Assembly: GCF_002386445.1 (NCBI RefSeq)
Contig: NZ_DGIR01000002.1
Span: 68,334-132,333, forward strand
Length of the DNA: 64,000 bases
DNA from: Pseudomonas sp. UBA4617
GTDB lineage: Bacteria; Pseudomonadota; Gammaproteobacteria; Pseudomonadales; Pseudomonadaceae
Direction: 5' to 3'
Shown piece after piece: positions 36,464 to 44,662 of this stretch. A model generated the notes under the pieces. It was not told the origin of the DNA and searched no databases. It was given only the letters and a program-made list of their open reading frames with translations. A program made the position numbers and the translations under genes. The first letter of the stretch is position 1, and the number at the start of each line of letters is the position of its first letter.

Positions 36464-37105
36464 TCAGTCGGCGATCTCCACTGTAGCGGATGCCCGCAAG
36501 CGTTGGCGCACGGCCTGGCGCGCACGCGCCTGGCGTTGGCCGATGAGCGTGGCCCTGGCCAGGGCCAGGCCGTGTTCGCGTATGACCGAAGTATTATCAC
36601 TTTGGTTCTGCGCCCCTTGCAGTTTTTCCCGGTTGGCCTCGTAAAACGCCTGTACTTCGTCCGCTCCGGGTGCGTCGATCGCAGTGAACAGGTCATACAC
36701 CTGCTGCGCGGCCAGTTCGTACCGCGCGTAATCATTGTAATGTGACCGGTCGACGCCCGCCTCCGCCAGCCGCCGCTCGAAAACCGCCACACTGCCGGCC
36801 GCGGCCTCTATCTCGGCAACATGCGCCGACACTTGTTGCTCGCTGACGGTGATGCCAAGGCGCATTGCCTCCTGCCACAGCAGTTCCTTGTCGATCAGCT
36901 CGTTCAGGGCCTGGTCGCGCCAGCGCTTGTACAGGGTCGGGTTGCCGATGCTGGTCACCGCGCGGCCCCGAGCCTGCAGGTATACGCTGAAATAGCACTC
37001 CAGGCGCAGCAACCCGATCGCCACGCCATTGACCCGCGCCGCCGGCACATCGGCCCAGCTGGCCTTGGCCAGCACCTGCAACAGGCACAACAACAGCGTA
37101 CGCAT
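36464..37105 (-). CDS. SurA N-terminal-like exported protein
   Basis: A 213-residue protein with a hydrophobic start (MRTLLLCLLQVLAKASWA) and a SurA/PpiC N-terminal-type helical region: VNGVAIGLLRLECYF, then RDQALNELIDKELLWQEAMRLGI with the following VSEQQVSAHVAEI. It stops before any parvulin domain, so it is probably a chaperone-like protein and not a prolyl isomerase. It is last in the operon small peptide, beta-propeller, SCO1, small protein, SurA-like, and precedes the secretion operon. A role in folding the exported operon partners is inferred. Confidence 0.65.
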   Translation of the reverse strand: MRTLLLCLLQVLAKASWADVPAARVNGVAIGLLRLECYFSVYLQARGRAVTSIGNPTLYKRWRDQALNELIDKELLWQEAMRLGITVSEQQVSAHVAEIEAAAGSVAVFERRLAEAGVDRSHYNDYARYELAAQQVYDLFTAIDAPGADEVQAFYEANREKLQGAQNQSDNTSVIREHGLALARATLIGQRQARARQAVRQRLRASATVEIAD

Positions 37106-37117
37106 GGCAACCTCCGC

Positions 37118-37345
37118 TCAAGGGTTGTCCGGCAGCGCCGGTACGGGGTGAACGCGGTGAACCGGGGCGCAGGCAGGGCCACCGCCGTCGCTGCCGATCG
37201 CCGGCACCGCTGGCTGCGGCGCCGGCAGCTGAGGCGCATGGCCCTGATGGGCGAACGCCACCGAGGCGAGGATCCACAGGCAAGCGCCCAGCACCAGCCA
37301 GTCGACACCGCGCATGCCCACGCGGCGGGAGGTTGCCTGGCTCAT
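37118..37345 (-). CDS. small exported protein, function unknown
   Basis: A 75-residue protein with a membrane helix or signal peptide (~13-32, DWLVLGACLWILASVAFA) followed by HQGHAPQLP and a Pro-rich tail with a single Cys next to His residues (CAPVHRVHP). I do not recognise a family. It starts with an ATGA overlap on the SCO1-like stop and ends 12 nt before the SurA-like gene. The His/Cys content and SCO1 neighbour hint at metal handling, but this is speculation. Confidence 0.6.
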   Translation of the reverse strand: MSQATSRRVGMRGVDWLVLGACLWILASVAFAHQGHAPQLPAPQPAVPAIGSDGGGPACAPVHRVHPVPALPDNP

Positions 37346-38010
37346 GGTTGCACCTCGTGGCGGTCGGCAATGGCCGTGCTTTTGACGTGTACCCGGCGGG
37401 CGCTGAGGCGGTTGAGTTCGTCGATCAGCACCGCCGGGTCGGTAACGCCGTAGTAACGCTTCCAGTGCCCGCTGCGCCCGTCACCCACCAGGATCAGTGG
37501 CGGATGCCGGCTGAGGTCGGCGCTGAAGCTGCCCAGGCCTTTGAGCGTTTCGCCGATGGCATACGGTGTGCCGGTCAGCCAGCTCCAGCCAGGGCCCTTC
37601 TGGAAGGTCCTGGCATAACGTTGCAAGCGCCTGGCGTCGTCGCGTTGCGGGTCGACGCTGATCGACACCAACTGAATCTCCTGCCCTACCCGGCCACCCA
37701 GTTGCTCCTGGACCTTGCCCATGACCGCGGACACCACCGGGCACACCGTGGTGCAGCGGGTGTAGATGAAGCCCATGACCACCAGATGCTCGCCGACCAG
37801 GTCTTGTTCCAGGCGCACCGGCATGCCGTCCTGGTTCAGCAGCGACACATCGGCAAAGCGTACGCTGGCCTTTTCCTCGCTGGCAGGCCGTGGCTGCGCG
37901 GCATGGCCGCCAGGTTCACTGTCGCCATGCGCCAGCGCCAGGCTGCTGGCCAGCGCCAGGGCCAGGGCCAGGGCCAGGGCCAATGTTCTGCAAGCGTGCC
38001 TGGTAGTCAT
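37342..38010 (-). CDS. SCO1/SenC-family copper or thiol-redox protein
   Basis: A 222-residue exported protein. The thioredoxin-like domain has the metal-binding CxxxC (TRCTTVCPV) and the distal conserved His (LSRHPPLILVGD), as in SCO1 copper chaperones. The signal peptide h-region is alternating Leu-Ala, coded by tandem GCCAGG hexamers (on the plus strand) around 37955-37980. SCO proteins deliver copper to cytochrome oxidase or act in thiol redox; no oxidase genes are near, so the target is probably another operon product (inference). It has ATGA overlaps on both sides. Confidence 0.88.
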   Translation of the reverse strand: MTTRHACRTLALALALALALASSLALAHGDSEPGGHAAQPRPASEEKASVRFADVSLLNQDGMPVRLEQDLVGEHLVVMGFIYTRCTTVCPVVSAVMGKVQEQLGGRVGQEIQLVSISVDPQRDDARRLQRYARTFQKGPGWSWLTGTPYAIGETLKGLGSFSADLSRHPPLILVGDGRSGHWKRYYGVTDPAVLIDELNRLSARRVHVKSTAIADRHEVQP

Positions 38011-39698
38011 CGCGGATTCCTCGCGCCTGTCTGGGAAACCTTGGACGCTGCGGCCGGCGTGACGCGCAGGCTGGTGTAGTTTTCTTCGGCCGGCGCTTCG
38101 GCCACCTCGGTGCTGAAACAGTGGATGATCGGGGGCTGCTTGAGCAGGAAGGCCACGTCGAACTTGCCGGCGGCGGGCATCTTCACCGTCGAGCCGTACA
38201 CACCCGGGGCCAACTCGCGCAGGCTGCGGTCGACGATGAGCGCGGCGCGGGCCTGGTGGCCACGGTTGTTGTAGCCGGACATCGGCGCATTCATGCCCTC
38301 GGTATAGAAGTAGGTGGTGTTGTCCACCGGGTTGACCACGAACACCGAGTTGCCATCGCGCGACACCACCATGCCCTGGGCCAGCGGCAACTCGCCGGCC
38401 TGGCGTGGCGCCGCCGGGCCGGCCTCGAAACCCTGGATGATCGGTGTACGCCCTTCGCCCAGGCTGGCCAGGTTGATCATGCTTACTGTCGGTGCAGCCA
38501 GGCTGCGCACGTAGGCGTAGTTCTGGGTAAAGATCAGCTGGTACGGTTGTGCGGCCACCGGAATATGGTGGATCAGCTTGTCGGTACTGGCATCGATGAC
38601 CAGCGCCTGGTTGCCCTGGCTATCGAGCACCATGCCGTAGCGCCCATCGTGGCTGAAGCGCATCAGACCCAGGCCCTTTCCGGCCTGGACGGTGTGGCGC
38701 AGTTGCTGGCTGCGGGCATCGAGCACCCGCACGCTGCCCTCTTCGCCATCGACCACGTACACCGCCTGGGACAGCGCCGAATAGCTGACCGACAGCGGTT
38801 GCGGCCCCACCTTGAGGGTCTTGGCCAGGCGCATTTGCGGGATGTCGATGATGCTCAGCGTGCCACTGGCGCGGTTGCTGACGTAGGCAAAGTGCGAGTC
38901 GGCGCTGAAGGCGATTTCATGGTGCCCGCTGCCGGTGTTGAAGGTTTTCAGGGTGTTGCGCCCTGGCACATCGATCACCGTGACACCGCCCTTGGCCGGG
39001 TCGCTGCTGTCGTTACCCACCCACAGCCGGTGCTGGTCCGGCTGCAGGGCCACGCGCAGCGGCTGGTCGCCGGCGTCCAGGTCGGCCACGCGGGAGAAGG
39101 TTTCGGTGTCGATCACCGAGACCTTGCCACGCTCGGGGATGGACACGAACACCTGCTTCTCGTCCCCGGTGGCCGCCCAATCCATGGGCCGTCCGGGCAA
39201 CTCGATGCGGGCCAGGGTACTGGTCACGCCGCCCACCGACACCGTCGGGTCGATTACTGTCAGGCTGGCGTCCTGGTTCAGCATCAACAGGAAGTAGCTG
39301 TTCAGGTCGAGCAATGGCCTTGCGCCAATGCTGCTTTTGAGAAACAGCGCAACCCGGGCCTTGCAGCTGTGCTCACGGTTGCCCTGCGGGCCCGCCTGCG
39401 TCGGGTCGATCCACGCGCCCGGGGCCATGCCCGACAAGGGTTGGCCACTGGCCTGGTCGCTGACCTTGAAGCGGATGCTGGCGATGCTGCCCTCCTGTAA
39501 CTCCCTTCCGGTCAGCGGCCTGGCCTCGAATTCCACGGTTACGCCGTCGCGGCTCAACCGGTGCAGGGCTTGCGGGTCGGCAGGTGCCTGCAACAGCTCG
39601 CGCGGGTCGCACCAGAGGCTTTCATAAGCCACTCCCAACGCAATCAGTGCGCCTCCAAGTGCCATCCCCAGGTAAGCAGGGCGTGGGTTCGTGTTCAT
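38007..39698 (-). CDS. membrane-anchored YVTN beta-propeller protein
   Basis: A 563-residue protein with an N-terminal signal/anchor helix (~9-26), an Ig-like domain (~45-160) and a seven-bladed YVTN/cytochrome d1-type propeller (repeats such as VSVIDTETFSRVADLDAGDQP, GTLSIIDIPQMRLAKTLKVG read in parts). No CxxCH heme site is present. ATG 39698 has AAGGAG and GGAG just upstream; the longer frame from 39821 is out of register with any signal. It overlaps the SCO1 gene by 4 nt. Function unknown; with SCO1 and the SurA-like protein it forms a periplasmic or surface module next to a secretion system. Confidence 0.8.
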   Translation of the reverse strand: MNTNPRPAYLGMALGGALIALGVAYESLWCDPRELLQAPADPQALHRLSRDGVTVEFEARPLTGRELQEGSIASIRFKVSDQASGQPLSGMAPGAWIDPTQAGPQGNREHSCKARVALFLKSSIGARPLLDLNSYFLLMLNQDASLTVIDPTVSVGGVTSTLARIELPGRPMDWAATGDEKQVFVSIPERGKVSVIDTETFSRVADLDAGDQPLRVALQPDQHRLWVGNDSSDPAKGGVTVIDVPGRNTLKTFNTGSGHHEIAFSADSHFAYVSNRASGTLSIIDIPQMRLAKTLKVGPQPLSVSYSALSQAVYVVDGEEGSVRVLDARSQQLRHTVQAGKGLGLMRFSHDGRYGMVLDSQGNQALVIDASTDKLIHHIPVAAQPYQLIFTQNYAYVRSLAAPTVSMINLASLGEGRTPIIQGFEAGPAAPRQAGELPLAQGMVVSRDGNSVFVVNPVDNTTYFYTEGMNAPMSGYNNRGHQARAALIVDRSLRELAPGVYGSTVKMPAAGKFDVAFLLKQPPIIHCFSTEVAEAPAEENYTSLRVTPAAASKVSQTGARNPR

Positions 39699-39727
39699 GC
39701 TCCTGCTCCTTCTCGATCTGCGCCCCA

Positions 39728-39967
39728 TCAGCGCGTTGCCGCCTTCGGCCCGGCAACATGAAGCAGTTGTACAGTGGCCACACATGGCCATCGAACGGGC
39801 AGACCATGGCGCGGCTGCCACCGCCGGGCATCGGCACAGGCTTGCGCAGCGGCTGGCCAGGCCCGGCGTGGAGGGGCCTTGCAGGTGGGTGGGTAGGTCA
39901 GCTTGACTACCAGGCAGTCATTGGTGGCCGTCGATGACAGGATGGGACGTTTGTGTGGCATAGCCAT
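39728..39967 (-). CDS. small ORF leading the beta-propeller operon (candidate peptide gene)
   Basis: A 79-codon ORF starting MAMPHKRPILSSTATND. It has the best SD of the region (CGGAGGTACGGC before ATG) and sits ~29 nt behind a sigma54 promoter, 29 nt before the beta-propeller gene. Four Cys are scattered in the product. Codon choice in the second half is poor for this genome, so translation may matter only as a leader or the true gene may be shorter. No family recognised. Evidence for expression is good; evidence for a functional protein is weak. Confidence 0.45.
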   Translation of the reverse strand: MAMPHKRPILSSTATNDCLVVKLTYPPTCKAPPRRAWPAAAQACADARRWQPRHGLPVRWPCVATVQLLHVAGPKAATR

Positions 39968-40007
39968 GCCGTACCTCCGGGACGCAGGATCTCTGCGTGG
40001 GGCCGGA

Positions 40008-40022
40008 GCAAGGTATATGCCA
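40008..40022 (-). promoter_or_regulatory. sigma54 promoter of the beta-propeller/SCO1 operon
   Basis: Reads TGGCAT-ATACC-TTGC on the minus strand, one mismatch from consensus with GG-N10-GC spacing intact. The predicted start is near 39996, ~29 nt before the small-ORF ATG and its SD. The gap 39968-40194 contains this promoter and the upstream palindromic region. Confidence 0.75.
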
Positions 40023-40083
40023 CACGATAATTGCTTTGTTTTTCAACGCCTCAGCTCGGCAAGCGAAACAGATTGGGGAGGAT

Positions 40084-40114
40084 ACCCCGGCGGTATTCCC
40101 CGAATCGGGGGGGG
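40084..40114. promoter_or_regulatory. CCCC/GGGG palindromic region upstream of the sigma54 promoter (site C)
   Basis: Contains TACCCC, TATTCCCC and the palindrome CCCCGAATCGGGG (40098-40110) followed by more G. It is centred ~108 bp upstream of the predicted start. TTCCCC-N5-GGGG resembles sites A and B upstream of the secretion operon, suggesting one activator for both. Confidence 0.5.
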
Positions 40115-40194
40115 GCGGCAGTGATGGCAACGGGTCGCGGCTGGCACCGCTTCGCTTCCGTTACCATCACCCTGTGCCGTTGCCCGCCTGCCCT

Positions 40195-40959
40195 TCAGCC
40201 GACCAGGCCGCGTACGCAGAAGTACAGGATCGAAGGCCCCATCAGGCAACCCAGGCCGGTGTGGAAGGTAGCCGTCAGCGCGCCATACGGCACCAACCGC
40301 CGGTCCGTCGCCGCCAGCCCGGCGGTCACCCCGGACACGGTGCCCGCCAGGCCGCCGAACACCATCGCCGAGCGCGGGTTGTCCAGCGCCAGCAGCCGCG
40401 CCGAAACCGGGGTGAATACCATCACCAGAATCGCCTTGATCAGCCCGGTGGCAATCGACAGGGCCATCACCTCCGAACTGGCGCCCAGCGCCGCGCCAGT
40501 CACCGGGCCGACGATATAGGTTACGGCACCGGCGCCGATGGTGGTCATGCTGACCGCATCGCGGTAGCCGAAGGCATAGGCCACCGCCGCACCGACGATG
40601 AACGGCAGCACCGTGCCCAGCAACAGCGCCAGCGCGCCGATCATGCCGGCCTTGCGAGCCTCGGTGGCCTGTACCTCGAAGGCCGTGGCGACAATGGCAA
40701 AGTCGCGCAGCATGGCCCCACCCATCAGGCCGATGCCGGAGAACAAAGCCACGTCGGCCAGGCCTTGCTGCCCGCCGGTAAGCGTGCCCCCCACCCACGC
40801 CAGCACCAGGCCGATGACGATGGCGATGGCCGAGCCATGCACGCGACCGAAGGTCAGGTACTTCGACAGCAGCACCGATAGCCACATGATGCCGCCCACC
40901 AGCGCGAATGCAGTGATCAGGGCGTTATGTTGCAGCGCATTGGCAATGATCGGCCACAT
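40195..40959 (-). CDS. madM: malonate transporter subunit MadM
   Basis: A 254-residue integral membrane protein with about eight hydrophobic segments, including GSAIAIVIGLVLAWVGGTL and TIGAGAVTYIVGPVTGAALG. It is the larger subunit of the MadL/MadM malonate:Na+ or H+ carrier. ATG 40959 (MWPIIANAL) lies 2 nt after the madL stop. It is at the downstream end of the malonate decarboxylase operon. Confidence 0.92.
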   Translation of the reverse strand: MWPIIANALQHNALITAFALVGGIMWLSVLLSKYLTFGRVHGSAIAIVIGLVLAWVGGTLTGGQQGLADVALFSGIGLMGGAMLRDFAIVATAFEVQATEARKAGMIGALALLLGTVLPFIVGAAVAYAFGYRDAVSMTTIGAGAVTYIVGPVTGAALGASSEVMALSIATGLIKAILVMVFTPVSARLLALDNPRSAMVFGGLAGTVSGVTAGLAATDRRLVPYGALTATFHTGLGCLMGPSILYFCVRGLVG

Positions 40960-40961
40960 GA

Positions 40962-41381
40962 TCAACGCCCTCCCGCAGGGGCGGCCTGCACGTTGCTTTC
41001 GGGCCCGGGTTCTGTCGGCAGTGGGGCACCACGATGGCTGCGGCTGATCACCGCGATGGTCGCGCCGCACACCAGTACTGCGCCTACCGCTGCCAACAGC
41101 GCTACCGGCCCGCCGTGCAGGGCGGTGACCACGTTCTGCTGGGCCGCCATGGCCACCACCACCGGGATGTACATGGCGCCCCAGAAGCCCACGCCGAATT
41201 CGCATTCCTTGCTCATGCCACCGTTGCGGTGCATGTACAGGCGCGCGCAAATCAGCAGGATCATGGCGATGCCGACCCCGCCCACATTGGATTTGACACC
41301 CAGCAGCACGCCCAGGAAGTCGCCGACGATGACGCCGGCAAGCGTGCAGACCGCCAGCAGAGCCACACCATAGATAATCAT
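40962..41381 (-). CDS. madL: malonate transporter subunit MadL
   Basis: A 139-residue membrane protein with four hydrophobic segments (VALLAVCTLAGVIVGDFLGVLLG, GIAMILLICARLYMH, MYIPVVVAMAAQQNVV, LLAAVGAVLVCGATIAVI), the MadL family pattern. It works with MadM in malonate uptake. It lies 111 nt downstream of mdcH, the only sizeable gap in the operon, with no clear terminator seen. Confidence 0.92.
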   Translation of the reverse strand: MIIYGVALLAVCTLAGVIVGDFLGVLLGVKSNVGGVGIAMILLICARLYMHRNGGMSKECEFGVGFWGAMYIPVVVAMAAQQNVVTALHGGPVALLAAVGAVLVCGATIAVISRSHRGAPLPTEPGPESNVQAAPAGGR

Positions 41382-41492
41382 TGTTATTGTCCTCAGGTAG
41401 TGTCGAAGTTGCTTGTTGTTGTCCTTGGTGAACCCACGTGCACGGCATTGCCTATTTGCGGGCCCACGTCGGCCGCCGCCAGGCAGCTGCCC

Positions 41493-42413
41493 TCATCGAT
41501 CGTCGGCCACCCCCTGGCGCAATAGCGCATCCAGGCTGTCCCAACGGCTGCCTTCGACGGTCATCACCCGGCCCTGTACGAACACCGGCCTGGCCAGCCC
41601 GCTGAGTACACTGCCGGGCGGCATTTCCAGATGCAGGCGCACGCCGCGCTCATAGGCGTTGCGCAACGTACCGCGCCAGTCGACCAGCCGCGCCATGTTG
41701 CCGGCCAGGTCGTCGCGCAGGTGCTGTGGGTCGCACACCGGGCGTGCGCTGCTGCCACTGAGATAGCGGATGCGTGGGTGCCGCAGTTCTACCGTGGCGA
41801 ACGCACGGGCCAGTTCCGCCGCGGGGCCCGCCAGCAGCGGGCAATGCGACGGCACGCTGACCGCCAACCGCCGGGCCATGCCCTGCCCTAGCCGACGCGC
41901 CTGGTCAGCCACGGCAGCCATCGCCGAGTCGCTTCCCGCGATGACGATCTGAGTGTCGCTGTTGAGATTGGCCACATAGACCTCGCCGCCCACCGTCATC
42001 AGCAGGCGCTCCACGCCGGCCAGGTCCAGGCCACTGAGGGCAGTCATGCCATAACCTTGCGGATAGGCGCGCTGCATCAGCTCGCCGCGCAGGGCAACCA
42101 AGCGCACGGCGTCGGCAAAATCCAGGGCGCCTGCCGTGACTGCCGCGGGGTAAGCACCAATCGACAAGCCCGCCACATAGTCCGGCGCAGGGCTCCGTTG
42201 CATCAGCCAGCGTGCCCAGGCCACGCCAGCCAGCAGCAGGCACAACTGCACCGCACGGGTCGTCTGCAGCGACTGCTGGCTGTCCAGCGCCAGCGCCTGC
42301 TGGCCGAGGATGTCGCTGGCCTCTTCGAGCAATCGCCCGGCACCCTCAGGCAAACGCTGCAGCATGCCCACCTGCTGTGCGCCCTGGCCAGGGAAGGCAA
42401 ACAGGCTGCTCAT
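41493..42413 (-). CDS. mdcH: malonate decarboxylase epsilon subunit, malonyl-CoA:ACP transacylase MdcH
   Basis: A 306-residue acyltransferase of the FabD fold: FPGQGAQQVGML at the N-terminus and the nucleophile elbow GLSIGAYPA. It charges the MdcC acyl carrier protein with malonyl to start the catalytic cycle. ATG 42413 overlaps the mdcG stop by 4 nt; the longer frame lies inside mdcG. Confidence 0.92.
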   Translation of the reverse strand: MSSLFAFPGQGAQQVGMLQRLPEGAGRLLEEASDILGQQALALDSQQSLQTTRAVQLCLLLAGVAWARWLMQRSPAPDYVAGLSIGAYPAAVTAGALDFADAVRLVALRGELMQRAYPQGYGMTALSGLDLAGVERLLMTVGGEVYVANLNSDTQIVIAGSDSAMAAVADQARRLGQGMARRLAVSVPSHCPLLAGPAAELARAFATVELRHPRIRYLSGSSARPVCDPQHLRDDLAGNMARLVDWRGTLRNAYERGVRLHLEMPPGSVLSGLARPVFVQGRVMTVEGSRWDSLDALLRQGVADDR

Positions 42414-43024
42414 GCGGCACGCTCCAGGGCTGCCCATGGGTCGCTGACCAGGCGTGGCCCCTGCGCCGCCCTGAGCAGCACGCGGCGGCCCAGGCCAGCC
42501 CACTCGCGCAAGGCGATGCCGCCCGCCGGCGTTTCCAGCTGCACATCGATACGGCACGGTGCGCAATCGAGAGCATCCAGCAGCTCCCGCGCCTGCGCAC
42601 GGGGTAGCGGTTGGGGCGTATACAGCAACAAGTCGAGGTCGCTGGCGGCGTGGACGACTTGGCTACCGCTGGCAATCTGGTAGCCGACCGCGCCGGTAGG
42701 CCCCCAGGCCAGGCCGCTGGCGTCCAGTAACGGGGTGACCGAGACCAAAGCCTGCAAGGCAGGCCAACGGCTTTGTGCTTGCCAGCGCAGTGCTTCGGGG
42801 CCTTGTCGACGCTGAATATCCGCCAGGCGCATCATTGCCGCCAGGCGCCGCGCCCGGCCCTGGCCGCGTAGCCCCACCGCCACCCAGCCGGCGTTACCGA
42901 TGGCTCGACGCACCACCACCGGCTGGCCGTCGAGCAATACGTCTCGCGCCCATGGCGGGGCATCGCCAGGCAGGCCCGAGGCAGGCATCCCCCAGAGCAG
43001 GTCGTGCGGCCTTGGCGCGTTCAT
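42410..43024 (-). CDS. mdcG: phosphoribosyl-dephospho-CoA transferase MdcG
   Basis: A 204-residue nucleotidyltransferase that loads the 2'-(5''-phosphoribosyl)-3'-dephospho-CoA prosthetic group onto MdcC. The metal-binding Asp pair is in ASDLDLLLY. It starts one base after the mdcE stop (ATG 43024). Its cofactor precursor is made by MdcB. Confidence 0.9.
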   Translation of the reverse strand: MNAPRPHDLLWGMPASGLPGDAPPWARDVLLDGQPVVVRRAIGNAGWVAVGLRGQGRARRLAAMMRLADIQRRQGPEALRWQAQSRWPALQALVSVTPLLDASGLAWGPTGAVGYQIASGSQVVHAASDLDLLLYTPQPLPRAQARELLDALDCAPCRIDVQLETPAGGIALREWAGLGRRVLLRAAQGPRLVSDPWAALERAA

Positions 43025-43025
43025 C

Positions 43026-43817
43026 TCAAACGCCCTGCCATTGCTGGCGCAGCTGTTCGCGTACCTGGCGCGAGGCGCTGCGGTGCTCACCCACCAGCCG
43101 CGATGACAAATCAGTCGAGGCGCCGATATCCCGCACGGCTTCGGCCAGGCAGGCGCGCACATTGGCAATGTCGGCGGCGCTCGGTGCCGCGGCATCCGCT
43201 ACTGCCAACCGACGCCACAGCAAGCCGAGGGACGCGTAGCTGGCCAGGTCGTAGGCCATGGGTGGCACCTCGGCAGCCAGCGCCTCCAGTTGCTCGACAC
43301 TGCGCAGGGTGATCCGCGCTGCCGCCGCCTTGCCCATGGCGTGCACCATGACCCCGGCATCGTCCAGGGCGATCAGGCGCTGGGCCTGGTAGCCGTGGGC
43401 CAGGAAGGCACCGGACATGGCCTTGCCGACCAGCAGGCCGATCACTGGGTGCCCGGCCAGGCGTGCCTGGGCATAGGCCTGCACCGCGGCCGCCAGCGCC
43501 TGGTGTATGCCCAGCGCCTCCTCGCGGCGGCCATAGGCCTGGCTGGGCACGTCGATCACGGCGACGATAGCCCGCTTCTGACTGTCACGGTCAGCCTCGA
43601 CTGCCTGGCTCACAGCCTTGGCCAGGCCCCAGCCCTCCAACAAGCCGACTTCGCCCGAACGGGCCCGGGGGAAAGGATTGTCGGCATCCGGCACTACGGC
43701 AATGAAGCGCGCCAGGCGGTTATCCAGTTCACCGTCGACTACTCGCAACGACGCCGGGTAGCCCGGCAAGGCGGGCCCGCCGGCCAGGCCCGGCAGCCAG
43801 TTCAAGGCTCGGTTCAT
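43026..43817 (-). CDS. mdcE: malonate decarboxylase gamma subunit MdcE
   Basis: A 263-residue carboxyltransferase-like subunit (crotonase superfamily) with AIVAVIDVPSQAYGRREE and GLLVGKAMSGAFLAHG. With MdcD it forms the decarboxylase that converts malonyl-S-ACP to acetyl-S-ACP. ATGA overlap with mdcD. Confidence 0.92.
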   Translation of the reverse strand: MNRALNWLPGLAGGPALPGYPASLRVVDGELDNRLARFIAVVPDADNPFPRARSGEVGLLEGWGLAKAVSQAVEADRDSQKRAIVAVIDVPSQAYGRREEALGIHQALAAAVQAYAQARLAGHPVIGLLVGKAMSGAFLAHGYQAQRLIALDDAGVMVHAMGKAAAARITLRSVEQLEALAAEVPPMAYDLASYASLGLLWRRLAVADAAAPSAADIANVRACLAEAVRDIGASTDLSSRLVGEHRSASRQVREQLRQQWQGV

Positions 43818-44662
43818 TTGCTTTCTCCTTGGTAGAGGGCGCGTACAGCGGTGGCGTCCAGTTGCGGGCAGGCAACACCCAGCCGCGCCAGGCGCCCAAG
43901 GAACCAGTCGTACTGGCTGGCACGCTCCCTGGAAGGCTCGTCGAGCAGTTGCAGCAAGCGTTCGCGCAGGGCCTCGATGTCATCGGTCATGTAGCCATCC
44001 GCCAGCCCGCTGGCATGACGCTGCTCACCACCGGTCAGGCCCCAGATCAGCGGTCGGTCCCTGGCGTCGTACTCGGCGATGCCGGCCTCCTGTTCGATCA
44101 CCTGGGGGCCGTTGAGGCCCAGGCGCGCCTCACGGGTAACCAGCAAATGGCTGCACAGGCCAGCGGCGATGGCCATGCCGCCGAAACAGCCGACCGAGCC
44201 TGCGACCAAGCCGATCACCGGCTGCCATTCGCGCAGTTCGACGATCGCCGCCTGGATCTCGGCAATCGCGGCCAGCCCCAGGTTGGCTTCCTGCAGGCGC
44301 ACACCGCCGGTTTCCAGCAACAACACGGCACAGGTGGGGATGCCGTTGCGGTTGTCTTCGCTGGCCAGTTCCAGCGCACCCGCGATCTTGGCCCCGCCCA
44401 CCTCGCCCATGCTGCCCCCCTGGAAGCCGCCTTCGATGGCCGCGACCACGGCGCTGCGCCCGTTCAGCCGCCCCTTGGCGATGATCACGCCATCGTCGGC
44501 CTGCGGCACGATGCCCTGGCGTGGCAGCCAAGGCGACATCAACCGGTCGAACGGCCCCAGCAGCTCGCGGAAAGTGCCGGGGTCGAGCAAGGCGCGGGCA
44601 CGCTGGCGGGCGCCCAGTTCGACAAAGCTGCGGCTGCGCAGCAAGCGTGCAGTGTCAGTCAT
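43814..44662 (-). CDS. mdcD: malonate decarboxylase beta subunit MdcD
   Basis: A 282-residue carboxyltransferase-fold subunit with GGFQGGSMGEVGGAKIAGAL and LLLETGGVRLQEANLGL (family signature, read in parts) and AGSVGCFGGMAIAAGL forming the oxyanion region. It is the biotin-independent type, matching the absence of biotin-carrier genes in the cluster. ATG 44662 was chosen; it overlaps the mdcC end by 8 nt. Confidence 0.93.
   Translation of the reverse strand: MTDTARLLRSRSFVELGARQRARALLDPGTFRELLGPFDRLMSPWLPRQGIVPQADDGVIIAKGRLNGRSAVVAAIEGGFQGGSMGEVGGAKIAGALELASEDNRNGIPTCAVLLLETGGVRLQEANLGLAAIAEIQAAIVELREWQPVIGLVAGSVGCFGGMAIAAGLCSHLLVTREARLGLNGPQVIEQEAGIAEYDARDRPLIWGLTGGEQRHASGLADGYMTDDIEALRERLLQLLDEPSRERASQYDWFLGRLARLGVACPQLDATAVRALYQGESK

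Noticed and set aside
37955..37984. GCCAGG tandem repeat as a CRISPR-like or mobile repeat
   Set aside because: It is a short in-frame hexamer run coding Leu-Ala in a signal peptide, with no spacers.
39622..39837. 71-codon minus-strand ORF overlapping the beta-propeller start
   Set aside because: It overlaps both the better-supported small ORF and the propeller gene and has no SD.
40195..41448. Single 417-codon frame covering madM and much of madL
   Set aside because: The N-terminal part is an out-of-frame shadow of madL; MadM begins at ATG 40959.
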